DNA of 64,000 bases from NCBI RefSeq assembly GCF_017114915.1, contig NZ_JAAUOE010000016.1, positions 1-64,000 of the forward strand, written 5' to 3'. Below the pieces are notes generated by a model, which saw nothing but the letters and a program-made list of their open reading frames with translations, was not told the origin of the DNA and ran no database searches. Position 1 is the first letter of the stretch, and the number at the start of each line of letters is the position of its first letter. Below are positions 45,119-53,198 of this stretch, piece after piece. Source of the stretch: Pseudomonas frederiksbergensis (lineage in GTDB: Bacteria; Pseudomonadota; Gammaproteobacteria; Pseudomonadales; Pseudomonadaceae). The translations under genes and the position numbers were made by a program.

Positions 45119-46501
45119 TTAGAACGACGACTGGATCTTGATCCCGCCAATCAACGCGTCGTCGACCTTGTCCACGCCACCGGGGTGGCGGATGTATTGC
45201 AGGTTCGGGCGCACGGTCAGCCAGTTGGCGACGTGCACGCCGTAATAGAGCTCGCTGCTGTATTCGGTGTCTTGCGGGGGCAGGAACGACGGGTCGTCGA
45301 AATCCTGAACGGCGCGAGCCTGATTGGTCGCCTCGGCGTTTTTGCGGTAGGCCGGGTTGACGTGGACACGGGCCAGGGCGAAGCCGATATCGTCTTTGGC
45401 GCGGGCATCGAACAGGCCTTTGTAGACGACGCCGGCCTGGACATAGTTGTCGATGGCGTTGGTCTTCTTGTCATGCATCGTGGCGTTGGCGAACACACTC
45501 AGGCCCCGTGAGTGGTCGCTGGCGCGGCTGGTCAGTTGCTGCTGAATACCGAGCCACACGCCATGCTTGCTCGACGCACTGCGGTAGGCCTCGCCGCTCA
45601 GGGCCGCCGGTTGGCCGTTGCGATCCTTGTAAACATCAGCGGCCTTGGCATTGCTGTAGTAGTAACCGGCGCGGTATTCACCCGGCAGGTCGTTGAATTT
45701 TGGCGACCAGACCAGTTCCACCGGCAGAATCGCGCCCTGAGTGCCGCTGCCGCTGAGCTTGAAGCCGTTGTCGCGATCGAGGTTGGACGGGTTCTGTTCG
45801 TAAGCCCCGACTTGCGCGTAAAGCTCCGGCGTCAGGTGATATTTGACGCGCATGGCCCACTGGCTCACTGGCCAGTTGTACCAGATGTCGCCGACCCAGT
45901 TCCCGACCTGGGAGCCGCAGAACGCCAGGTTCTGGAAGTCGCAGGGGAAGCTGTTGAAGTCTTCGCCTTCACCAAAGCGTCCGACCTTGATGTCGAGCTT
46001 CTGGTCGAAGAATTTCTGTTGATACCACATCTGTGTCAGGCGCCAGGTCTGGCCGCGGCCCCAGACTTCCTGAGCCGACGTGAAACCGCCGACACGCGGG
46101 TCGTTGATCCGGTCGTTGCTGATGTTGTTGCCGTTGCGTTCGGTGATGGTCAGCTGAAATTCAGCGTCGTTCCAGCCGAGAATCTTCTGCAAGTCCAGGT
46201 GAGTGCCCAAGGCGAACTGGTCGCTGTAGCGCGCGGTGCGGTCATGGTCGTAGCCGCCGTGCAGGTTGCTGCCCATTTCACCGGTGTAATCGACTTTGAA
46301 GTCGTAGCCTTTTTCCGAAAGTTCGGTGCGCGTGCCGTTCCAGTCACCGAGCATCCACGGCGAATCGCTATCGAAGGCTGGCGCGGCCTGGGTGCAAGTG
46401 GCGAGGCCAAACGCGGTGAACCCACCGATCAGGTTCAGGGCTTTTCGACGGGGCGCACGGAGCAAGACAGCGCTGTCTCGCAAAGTTTGAACATCAGGCA
46501 T
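45119..46501 (-). CDS. oprB: Carbohydrate-selective porin OprB
   Basis: A 460-residue outer-membrane porin for glucose and related sugars. The signal region is RRKALNLIGGFTAFGLATCT with cleavage near QAAPAF. The mature part opens SPWMLGDWNGTRTELSEKGY, the OprB family start, and the barrel ends VDDALIGGIKIQSSF, with the terminal phenylalanine used by the outer-membrane assembly machine. I use ATG 46501; the Shine-Dalgarno is weak and a longer frame opens at 46612. The next gene, gcd, uses the glucose brought in. Confidence 0.93.
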   Translation of the reverse strand: MPDVQTLRDSAVLLRAPRRKALNLIGGFTAFGLATCTQAAPAFDSDSPWMLGDWNGTRTELSEKGYDFKVDYTGEMGSNLHGGYDHDRTARYSDQFALGTHLDLQKILGWNDAEFQLTITERNGNNISNDRINDPRVGGFTSAQEVWGRGQTWRLTQMWYQQKFFDQKLDIKVGRFGEGEDFNSFPCDFQNLAFCGSQVGNWVGDIWYNWPVSQWAMRVKYHLTPELYAQVGAYEQNPSNLDRDNGFKLSGSGTQGAILPVELVWSPKFNDLPGEYRAGYYYSNAKAADVYKDRNGQPAALSGEAYRSASSKHGVWLGIQQQLTSRASDHSRGLSVFANATMHDKKTNAIDNYVQAGVVYKGLFDARAKDDIGFALARVHVNPAYRKNAEATNQARAVQDFDDPSFLPPQDTEYSSELYYGVHVANWLTVRPNLQYIRHPGGVDKVDDALIGGIKIQSSF

Positions 46502-46747
46502 AGAGAAGGAATTCTTGGTCTTTTTTTGAGGGGGTGAACTGAACGCAGCAGGAATGGAGCGGGGGCGGAAGCGTTTCAGCTGGACGGGCGTAAGGATAAT
46601 GTTCTGTAACACAGAGAGAAAGGGCTTTTGCTGACATGGATCATTTCGGATTTGGTAACAGTAGGCTGCGACCGGTCGCCGCGGTGAAGTGTTGCGCCAA
46701 AAAGGCGGACTGAAGTGTCCGCCACGGTTAAATCATCGAGCTTCAAA

Positions 46748-47953
46748 TTAGCGGTCGACCGCTTCTGCAACGGTCGCGGCTTTGCTTTCCCGGGTGTAGG
46801 TCAGTACGAAATGTGCCACGAGCCCGAAGATCAGCCCCCAGAATGCCGCGGCCAGCCCCAGGAAACTCATGCCCGAGGCGGTGACCAGGAAGGTGATCAG
46901 TGCCGCTTCACGTTGCTTCTCGTCAGCCATGGCGCCGGTCAGCCCGGCGCTGATCGCACCGAACAGGGCCAGGCCGGCGAGGGAGGCGATCAGCTCTTTG
47001 GGCAAGGCCGAAAACACCGAGGCCAGGGTCGCGCCGAAGATGCCCATCAGAATGTAGAACACCCCGCAGGCGATCCCGGCCATGTAACGTTTGTCGCGAT
47101 CCTCATGGGCTTCGCGGCCGGTGCAGATAGCGGCGGTGATGGCCGCCAGGTTTAAACCATGGGAGCCGAATGGCGCCATCAAGATTGATCCGATGGCGGT
47201 GACCGAAATGATCGAGCGCGCCGGGGTGTTGTAGCCCGAGGTGCGCAACACCGCCATACCCGGCACGTACTGCCCGGTCAGGGTGACGAGGGCCAGCGGC
47301 AGGCCGATATTGATGATCGCGTGCCAGCTCCACTGCGGTGCGATGAAGATCGGTCGGGCGACATCGATGGTGATCGAACCGGTGTTGAGTTCACCGAACG
47401 AGGCGGCCACGGCGCAGCCGACAATCAATACCGACAGGATGGCGTAGCGCGGTGAAAAGCGTTTGAACAGCAGGTAGGCCGCGATCATCGACAGCACCAT
47501 GCCCGGCTGCAGCTTGATCGAGGTGAAGAGTTCGGCGCCGAAACGAAACAGGATGCCGGCGAGCATGGCGGCAGCAATGGCTTTGGGCAGGCGACTCATC
47601 AGTTTGTCGAACGCGCCGGACAGGCCGACCACCGCGATAATCACCGAAGCCATCACGTAGGCGCCAATGGCCTGGGGCAGGGAGACCGTGGGCAGCATCG
47701 ACACCAGCAACGCCGCGCCCGGTGTCGACCATGCCGTAATCACCGGAACCCGCAGGCGCCAGCTCAACAACAGACCGGTAATGCCGCTGCCGATGGAAAT
47801 GGCCCAGATCCAGGACGACACTTGATCATTGGGCAGGTGCGCCTCCCGGGCCGCCTGAAACACGATGATCAGCGGGCCGGCATAGGAAATGATCACGGCG
47901 ATGAAGCCTGCAATGATCGCTGACAGGGATAGATCCTTTCTGAGTGTGTCCAT
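46748..47953 (-). CDS. BenE-family (benzoate/H+ symporter-type) membrane transporter
   Basis: A 401-residue transporter with about 12 membrane spans, starting MDTLRKDLSLSAIIAGFIAV. Family stretches are PVITAWSTPGAALL, PFGSHGLNLAAITAAICTGR and ISAGLTGAMADE. Members of the BenE family carry aromatic acids by proton symport in some species, but no benzoate-degrading gene is near, so the substrate is open. It is divergent from a MocR-type regulator that probably controls it. I start it at ATG 47953; the longer frame runs into the operator region. Confidence 0.87.
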   Translation of the reverse strand: MDTLRKDLSLSAIIAGFIAVIISYAGPLIIVFQAAREAHLPNDQVSSWIWAISIGSGITGLLLSWRLRVPVITAWSTPGAALLVSMLPTVSLPQAIGAYVMASVIIAVVGLSGAFDKLMSRLPKAIAAAMLAGILFRFGAELFTSIKLQPGMVLSMIAAYLLFKRFSPRYAILSVLIVGCAVAASFGELNTGSITIDVARPIFIAPQWSWHAIINIGLPLALVTLTGQYVPGMAVLRTSGYNTPARSIISVTAIGSILMAPFGSHGLNLAAITAAICTGREAHEDRDKRYMAGIACGVFYILMGIFGATLASVFSALPKELIASLAGLALFGAISAGLTGAMADEKQREAALITFLVTASGMSFLGLAAAFWGLIFGLVAHFVLTYTRESKAATVAEAVDR

Positions 47954-48302
47954 GATGTCTCGACTTGGCGTGGCGGGCACGCGGTGATTCAGAATTGAGA
48001 TTGAGTCGATTGATTCGATTCGAGATGAGTGTATTTTAATGAATTGAGTTGATTCAATAGGTCGGCGCGGTTGTTGCGATATGTTTTTTGTTATGGGGGC
48101 GTGCTTAGTCAGCGTTTGTACAAGCAAGCACTTGATTGTTAAGAAAATAATGTGATGAAAAATATTCTGAATGAAAGATGTCTCTCGATTCAATCGCCGT
48201 ATCAATCGACTCAATTTGCCGATTGAGTCCATTTATTAGTTGCCTAACCTCCCTGTGATATGCTCGGATCTTCATCATTTCTACGATGGGTAATGATCAT
48301 TC
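47954..48302. promoter_or_regulatory. 349-base divergent control region with repeated operator-like sites
   Basis: ATTGAGTCGATTGAT at 48000-48014 occurs again in exact inverse at 48201-48215 (centres 201 bases apart). Related half-sites lie around them: ATTGAGTTGATTCAAT (48043-48058, itself an inverted repeat), CGATTCAATCG (48186-48196) and CGATTGAGTCC (48220-48230). The segment is AT-rich compared with its surroundings. Such clustered sites fit binding and looping by the adjacent MocR-type regulator. Confidence 0.7.
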
Positions 48303-49691
48303 ATGTGGGTTCCTCAGCTAAGCGAGTTCAACCAGCCGATGTATTTATCGATTGCCGATGCGTTGGCGCGCGATATCAGCAACGGCGTGTTGAACGAAGG
48401 TGATCGTCTGCCGACCCTGCGGGAGCTGGCCACCAAGCTGAATGTCACGCCAGGCACCATTAGCCGTGCCTATAGCGAAGCCCATCGGCGGCGCCTGGTG
48501 CAGGGGGAAGTGGGGCGTGGCACGTATGTGCTCAACCAGAAGCAGCTGGAGTTGCCAGCCAGCAACAATGCGGCCCCGCTGAATCTGGGGCAGGCTGAAT
48601 TATTGGATCTTTCGATCATCAAGCCTTCCAGCGACACCCTGGAATACTGGTTGCGCGGAGCCTTGGTGGGCATGGCCAAGAGCACGGATTTTGCCGATGC
48701 CCTCGATTACGCCCCCGATGGCGGTCATCCGGCTCATCGCGAGGCGGGTGCGCAGTGGCTGCGCCATTCATTGCCCGATGCGCAATGGCAGCAAGTGGTG
48801 ATCACCGCAGGCGCGCAGCATGGTTTGATGGTCGCGATGAGTGCGCTGACCAACGCCGGTGATCTGGTGCTCTGCGAGGCGCTTTGCTACCCCGGCATCA
48901 TTTCCCTGGCCCACGGTCTGGAACGACGTCTGCGTGGCGTGCCAATGGACGACGAAGGGATCATTCCCGAAGCGCTGCGCGAACTGTGCCAGCGTGAGAA
49001 ACCGGCCATGCTGGTCTGCGTGGCGACATGCCAGAACCCGACGACCGCGATCATGTCGCAAAAACGCCGGGCGCAGATCGCCGCGTTGGCCGAGGAGTTC
49101 GACTTCATCATCCTGGACGATGACATCTACGGTTTTCTGGCCACCGACCCGTCGATCAAACCGCTGTCGGCGTTCGCTCCGGATCGTTCGGTGTACCTGA
49201 CCAGTCTGTCGAAGGCGGTCATGCCGGCCTTGCGGATTGGCTATCTCTATAGCCCGCCGAAACTGCTGTCGCGCCTGACCTCCATGGTGCGCAGCAGCGT
49301 CTGGATGCCTTCGCCGTTGACCGCTCAGTTGGCCAGCAATGTGATCACCGAGGGACTGGATAAAAAGCTGATCCGTATTCAGCGCAACGAAGCCGCCGGG
49401 CGGCAGGCGATCGCTCAGGAAATCTTCGCCAATTTCGAGCTCAAGACCCAGCCGTATGCCTACCACGTCTGGTTGACGCTGCCCGAGCCCTGGACCAGCG
49501 ACGAATTCGCCATGCTGGCCCGTGCCAACGGCGTGCTGGTCCTCAGTGGCACCCAGTTCCAGGCCGAGCGTAACGGGATGACCCGCTGTGTGCGATTGGT
49601 GTTGATGTCGCCCACCAGCCAGGACGAATTGCGGTTTGCCCTGACCAAGCTGGCCAGCCTGATCGATTCGGACCCGCGTCGTTACTACTGA
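48303..49691 (+). CDS. MocR-type regulator (GntR winged helix + PLP aminotransferase-like domain)
   Basis: A 462-residue regulator. The GntR-type DNA-binding domain covers about 10-75 ([39 protein letters not shown]). The rest is a fold-I aminotransferase-like part with the PLP region [16 protein letters not shown], the aspartate in [12 protein letters not shown] and the Schiff-base lysine in [18 protein letters not shown]. In this family PLP acts in sensing rather than catalysis. It is divergent from the BenE-family transporter, its probable target. Confidence 0.92.
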   Translation: MWVPQLSEFNQPMYLSIADALARDISNGVLNEGDRLPTLRELATKLNVTPGTISRAYSEAHRRRLVQGEVGRGTYVLNQKQLELPASNNAAPLNLGQAELLDLSIIKPSSDTLEYWLRGALVGMAKSTDFADALDYAPDGGHPAHREAGAQWLRHSLPDAQWQQVVITAGAQHGLMVAMSALTNAGDLVLCEALCYPGIISLAHGLERRLRGVPMDDEGIIPEALRELCQREKPAMLVCVATCQNPTTAIMSQKRRAQIAALAEEFDFIILDDDIYGFLATDPSIKPLSAFAPDRSVYLTSLSKAVMPALRIGYLYSPPKLLSRLTSMVRSSVWMPSPLTAQLASNVITEGLDKKLIRIQRNEAAGRQAIAQEIFANFELKTQPYAYHVWLTLPEPWTSDEFAMLARANGVLVLSGTQFQAERNGMTRCVRLVLMSPTSQDELRFALTKLASLIDSDPRRYY

Positions 49692-49852
49692 TCCCAGGCT
49701 CTATCTACTGGTGTTTGTCTCTCAGACGATGGCCAACTCGCCTACAGTTAATCCAGCATCTGATGAAGGCCTCTGTCCGGAACCCTTCCACCGGACGAAA
49801 GCCTCCGCTAAGGTGCGCGGCTTCCCATTCTTCCATCGCTCAAAGGCCCGGC

Positions 49853-50083
49853 ATGACCGAACACAACCCTGACCCCCTGCACGGCGTGACGCTGGAGCAA
49901 ATCCTCAACGCCCTGGTTCAACACTACGAATGGTCGGGGCTGGCCGAGCGTATCGATATCCGCTGCTTCAAGAGCGACCCGAGCATCAAGTCGAGCCTGA
50001 CCTTTTTGCGCAAAACTCCATGGGCGCGGGAGAAGGTCGAACGCCTGTACGTGAAGCTGATGCGCACCAAGCGCCCCGTTTGA
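49853..50083 (+). CDS. VF530-family (DUF2132) small DNA-binding-like protein
   Basis: A 76-residue protein of the VF530 family. The conserved body is [20 protein letters not shown], then [20 protein letters not shown] and [15 protein letters not shown] family member from Vibrio has a solved fold with suggested DNA binding; the function is not known. The start is ATG 49853. The next gene begins three bases after its stop. Confidence 0.87.
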   Translation: MTEHNPDPLHGVTLEQILNALVQHYEWSGLAERIDIRCFKSDPSIKSSLTFLRKTPWAREKVERLYVKLMRTKRPV

Positions 50084-50085
50084 GC

Positions 50086-50730
50086 ATGGTCATACCCTCG
50101 GCCGCAAGGCGTCGTTTTGTTGCCTTGGCGGCGATTCTGGGTTGGGCGGGACTGAGCATTCAGCTGTACCTGATTCTCTATGCCCGCTGGAGTATCGCGG
50201 CCAGTCTGCTAGGCGGGCTGGTGAGTTTTTTCAGCTTTTTCACCGTGCTGACCAACACGCTGGTGGCGGTGGTGCTGACCTGCGAACTGACGTCCCGCGA
50301 GTCGGCGGCGCGACGCTGGTTTTTGCAGCCGTGGGTGAGCAGCGCGATTGCGGTGAGCATCGCCGTGGTCGGCGTGGCGTACAGCCTGTTGCTGCGACAT
50401 CTATGGCATCCCGAAGGCTGGCAATGGCTGGCCGATGAGCTGATGCATGACGTCATGCCGCTGCTGTTTCTGGTTTATTGGTGGTGCTGTGTGCCCAAAG
50501 GGACGCTGCGCCTGCGGCACATTGCGTTGTGGGTGATTTATCCGCTGGTGTACTTCGGCTATTCGCTATGGCGTGGGCATCTGCTGGCGGTTTATCCCTA
50601 TCCGTTCATTGATGTCGACAAACTCGGTTATCCACAGGTGTTCGTGAATGCCGGGGGATTGTTGGCGGGGTTTGTGCTGGTTTCACTGTTGTTGATCGGG
50701 TTGGATCGGTGGCACAGGGATCGCAAGTGA
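50086..50730 (+). CDS. Six-span integral membrane protein (Pr6Pr type)
   Basis: A 214-residue inner-membrane protein with six predicted spans: for example FVALAAILGWAGLSIQLYLI, SAIAVSIAVVGVAYSLLL and LLAGFVLVSLLLIGLD. The loop VYFGYSLWRGHLLAVYPYPF and the histidines in HDVMPLLFLVYWW fit the Pr6Pr group related to FAR-17a/AIG1 proteins. The function is unknown. It starts at ATG 50086, right after the VF530 gene, so the two share a transcript. Confidence 0.8.
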   Translation: MVIPSAARRRFVALAAILGWAGLSIQLYLILYARWSIAASLLGGLVSFFSFFTVLTNTLVAVVLTCELTSRESAARRWFLQPWVSSAIAVSIAVVGVAYSLLLRHLWHPEGWQWLADELMHDVMPLLFLVYWWCCVPKGTLRLRHIALWVIYPLVYFGYSLWRGHLLAVYPYPFIDVDKLGYPQVFVNAGGLLAGFVLVSLLLIGLDRWHRDRK

Positions 50731-50738
50731 AGACTGAT

Positions 50739-50768
50739 TGTGGCGAGGGCGAAAGCTCCCTCGCCACA
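50739..50768. repeat. Short hairpin of the GTGGCGAGGG REP family
   Basis: TGTGGCGAGGG (50739-50749) pairs with CCCTCGCCACA (50758-50768) over CGAAAGCT. It lies between converging genes and may act as a terminator. Confidence 0.8.
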
Positions 50769-50785
50769 GAAAGCGTGCACAGCGG

Positions 50786-51577
50786 TTATTCCTCGTCGCT
50801 GTCCTCCAGCCGCCAATAGCCGACGGCTTTCACGAACGGCTCGTTCAGGCCATGCTCATCGAGCAATACCCGGCGGATCTGCCGCGATGCTTTGGTCTCG
50901 GTCGCCACCCACGCATACAGATTGCCAGCGGGCACCTTGATTTGCTGCACGGTGGTCAGCAGGTTGTTTCTGCCGCCTTCACGCAGCACCCAGATCACAT
51001 CGACCTGCGCAGCGCTTTCCAGGCGTTGTTGTTCGGCGCCGTTTTCCACCTCTACGATCACCAGCGCACGGCGATTGGCCGCCAGGCCTTCGAGGCGACG
51101 GGCGATGGCCGGCAGGGCGGTTTCGTCGCCAATTAGCAGGTAGCTGTCGAAGATATCCGGCACGATCATCGAGCCCCGTGGCCCGCCGATGTGCAGGAAC
51201 TGTCCGGGTTTGGCCTGCTCGGCCCAGGTCGAGGCCGGGCCGTCGCCGTGCAGGACGAAGTCGATGTCCAGTTCCAGGGTATTCAGGTCATAACGACGAG
51301 GCGTGTAGTCGCGCATCGCCGGCATCGGCCCGTTGTCCTTGCCAGCGCCAAGTACCAGGGTTTCCAGCGCCGCTTGTTGCGCTGCGTTCTGCGGGAACAG
51401 CAATTTGACGTGATCATCCGTGCCGAGGCTGACGAAGCCCGCGAGCTCAGGCCCCCCCAGGGTAATCCGGCGCATGCGCGGGGTCAGGTCGACCACCCGC
51501 AGCACTTGCAGACGCCGGCGTTTGAGCTCGTGGCTGACGCGGTGAATGGTGTGGGAAGGCACGATAACGTCGGTCAT
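50786..51577 (-). CDS. Siderophore-interacting protein (FAD-dependent ferric reductase, YqjH/ViuB type)
   Basis: A 263-residue flavoprotein that would release iron from ferric siderophores by reduction. The FAD site is DYTPRRYDLNTLELDIDFVL (RxY(D/N) type) and HIGGPRGSM; the second domain carries SYLLIGDETALPAIARRLE, and the end is VKAVGYWRLEDSDEE, close to the (K/R)xYWxxG...E family end. It overlaps the PadR gene by four bases (ATGA) downstream of it, so the regulator and the reductase form one operon. Confidence 0.9.
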   Translation of the reverse strand: MTDVIVPSHTIHRVSHELKRRRLQVLRVVDLTPRMRRITLGGPELAGFVSLGTDDHVKLLFPQNAAQQAALETLVLGAGKDNGPMPAMRDYTPRRYDLNTLELDIDFVLHGDGPASTWAEQAKPGQFLHIGGPRGSMIVPDIFDSYLLIGDETALPAIARRLEGLAANRRALVIVEVENGAEQQRLESAAQVDVIWVLREGGRNNLLTTVQQIKVPAGNLYAWVATETKASRQIRRVLLDEHGLNEPFVKAVGYWRLEDSDEE

Positions 51578-52149
51578 TGGGCGGTCTCCTCGGCAGATTG
51601 AACGGCAGGGCCATCGACGATGGCTTTGGCGGTGTTGTTGAGCAGGTCGCGCACCCGCAGGATTTCTTCCGGGCTCCAACGACCGTGATGCATTTGCAAG
51701 GCATGACGCAGGTTGTGCACCGCTTCATGGATCTCGGGCGGACGATCCTGGCCGCGCAGCGAACGCTTGCTGACCTCGATGCGCATGCGCACACCGTCCA
51801 GCGCAATGGCTTGCTCGCTGAGTGAAAGACGTCCGGCGTCGGTGATGCTGTAGCGTTTTTTTCCGCCCTCCGCGTCGCCCAGGATCATTTCGCTTTCTTC
51901 AAGGAAGGTCAGGGTCGGGTAGATCACGCCGGGGCTGGGGCTGTAGGCGCCGTCGAACATGCTTTCGATCTGGCGGATCAGGTCATAGCCGTGGCACGGC
52001 TGCTCGGCGATCATGGCCAGCAACAACAACTTCAGATCGCCGGGAGCGAACACCCGTGGGCCGCGGCTGCCGCGTTCGCGACCGGGGCGTTTTTCGAAGC
52101 TGTCGCGGCCATCGCCGTGCTCACGGTGGGGGGAATGATGGTCTCTCAT
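51574..52149 (-). CDS. PadR-family regulator with His-rich N-terminus (YqjI-like)
   Basis: A 191-residue regulator. The first 32 residues are rich in histidine and charge (MRDHHSPHREHGDG...) and could bind a metal. The PadR winged helix is at about 37-110: LKLLLLAMIAEQPCHGYDLI, SPSPGVIYPTLTFLEESEMI, KKRYSITDAGR. In E. coli, YqjI is a His-rich, nickel-responsive PadR-type repressor of the ferric reductase gene yqjH; the same pairing here supports that role. In E. coli the two are divergent, here they are in tandem. Confidence 0.87.
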   Translation of the reverse strand: MRDHHSPHREHGDGRDSFEKRPGRERGSRGPRVFAPGDLKLLLLAMIAEQPCHGYDLIRQIESMFDGAYSPSPGVIYPTLTFLEESEMILGDAEGGKKRYSITDAGRLSLSEQAIALDGVRMRIEVSKRSLRGQDRPPEIHEAVHNLRHALQMHHGRWSPEEILRVRDLLNNTAKAIVDGPAVQSAEETAQ

Positions 52150-52183
52150 TTTTCTGCTCTCTCGTCATGTCTAGATACAACTT

Positions 52184-52195
52184 AAGATATATCTT
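52184..52195. promoter_or_regulatory. Candidate operator of the PadR regulator
   Basis: AAGATATATCTT is a perfect 12-bp palindrome 35 bases upstream of the regulator start. An imperfect wider symmetry is formed with AGATAC at 52174-52179. Position fits autoregulation of the operon. Confidence 0.6.
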
Positions 52196-52295
52196 TTGGC
52201 GTGTGCAAGGATTTTTTCATGATCGCTTTCCTGCGCCGACGAGTGGGGGCAGCCTGAGCGAGGCCATGGCAGGAATAACTGGAAAGTTAAAGCCA

Positions 52296-52318
52296 ATACT
52301 CTATTAATAATAGAGTAT
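52296..52318. promoter_or_regulatory. 23-base perfect palindrome in fimbrial upstream region
   Basis: ATACTCTATTA (52296-52306) and TAATAGAGTAT (52308-52318) are exact inverse copies around one base. It is 305 bases upstream of the first pilin gene, in a 473-base AT-rich gap (52150-52622) that holds no other gene I can support. It could be an operator or a hairpin. A possible weak promoter nearer the gene is TTGAAC (52575-52580), 17 bases, then TTTAAA (52598-52603). Confidence 0.6.
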
Positions 52319-52622
52319 ATGTTCTAGATGTTGCCCGGGAACGCACGTGGCATAGTTAAAATCGCTGTATGGTTTTTTCTCTGAAACTGTATGTAGGGAA
52401 TAACTTACAGTCGATCTTATGAATATTGAAAATCAGGTTATTTTTCTTTCTGGTCATGAGGATGTTTAACTACGCGCTCATGGGAAGTTGCCTGCTTACT
52501 TTCCAGAGTGAACGGTCGATCATGCCCCGGCGTTGAAACTTCAAATCAACACAGCCTTTATCGGCAGGCGTTATTTGAACTTTCAATGTTTCGATCCTTT
52601 AAAAGAAAACAGGTACTGACCG

Positions 52623-53117
52623 ATGTTCAAGAAAATTGCAATCGCGACCCCGCTGGCTGTACTGGCTCTGAGTTCTTCCGTGGCGTTCGCCGCCGGTGAA
52701 GCCCGTCACTCCATCAGCCTGGTCGCCCATGTGCCGACCAACGGTTTCTATGTGGTGCCGACTGACCCTGACCTGGTCAACAAGGATCAGGACATGAGCT
52801 TCAGCCCGATCACCGGCACCATGAAACCCGTGGAAGGTTTCTTCGATGTGCGCAACACCAACGGTTCGGTTCATGGCTACCTGGAAGGCGTGCCGAAACT
52901 GGTCGGCGGCTCGAGCGTCATCGATCTTAAAGTCGAGTTCAACAACAAGGTACTGACCCAGACCCCGCAAATGGTCGTTGGCGAAGCCGAGTCCGATGTG
53001 AACTACCGTGCACCGCTGCGCATCACCGCCGCTGGCACCAACTTCACCCCGGGCGATTACACCGGCGCGGTCACCATGATGTTCGACGCTGTTCCTCCGG
53101 TCGGCGGCGTGCTCTAA
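52623..53117 (+). CDS. CS1-type fimbrial major subunit
   Basis: A 164-residue pilin. The signal peptide is MFKKIAIATPLAVLALSSSV with cleavage after AFA; the mature protein starts AGEARHSISLVAHVPTNGFY, the donor strand-like opening of CooA/CfaB/CblA pilins, and ends DYTGAVTMMFDAVPP. No cysteines, as is usual in this class of pilin. It is the first gene of a six-gene operon and is followed by a strong hairpin that would let it be made in excess. ACAGGT precedes the ATG. Confidence 0.88.
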   Translation: MFKKIAIATPLAVLALSSSVAFAAGEARHSISLVAHVPTNGFYVVPTDPDLVNKDQDMSFSPITGTMKPVEGFFDVRNTNGSVHGYLEGVPKLVGGSSVIDLKVEFNNKVLTQTPQMVVGEAESDVNYRAPLRITAAGTNFTPGDYTGAVTMMFDAVPPVGGVL

Positions 53118-53134
53118 CCCGTGAAGTAACAAAG

Positions 53135-53173
53135 CCGGCTGACTGACACGAATGTCTGTCAGCCGGACTTTTT
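53135..53173 (+). terminator. Attenuator-like hairpin between pilin and usher genes
   Basis: CCGGCTGACTGACA (53135-53148) and TGTCTGTCAGCCGG (53153-53166) pair at 13 of 14 positions, loop CGAA, followed by ACTTTTT. It is an intrinsic terminator inside the operon; partial read-through would give much pilin and little usher. Confidence 0.85.
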
Positions 53174-53198
53174 CCGTTCGCAATCAGAGTCCGTGTTC

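Noticed and set aside
46502..46612. A longer N-terminus for OprB from 46612
   Set aside because: The added residues are polar and basic and would bury the signal peptide; ATG 46501 puts the signal close to the start, although its ribosome binding site is weak.
47954..48232. An N-terminal extension of the BenE-type transporter
   Set aside because: The extra 93 residues are translated operator repeats (IESTQF..., RIESIDSISI) with no membrane or family match.
52150..52622. A small gene or RNA in the gap before the pilin operon
   Set aside because: Short frames here have no start context and cover the palindromes; no tRNA-like or known RNA structure was seen.
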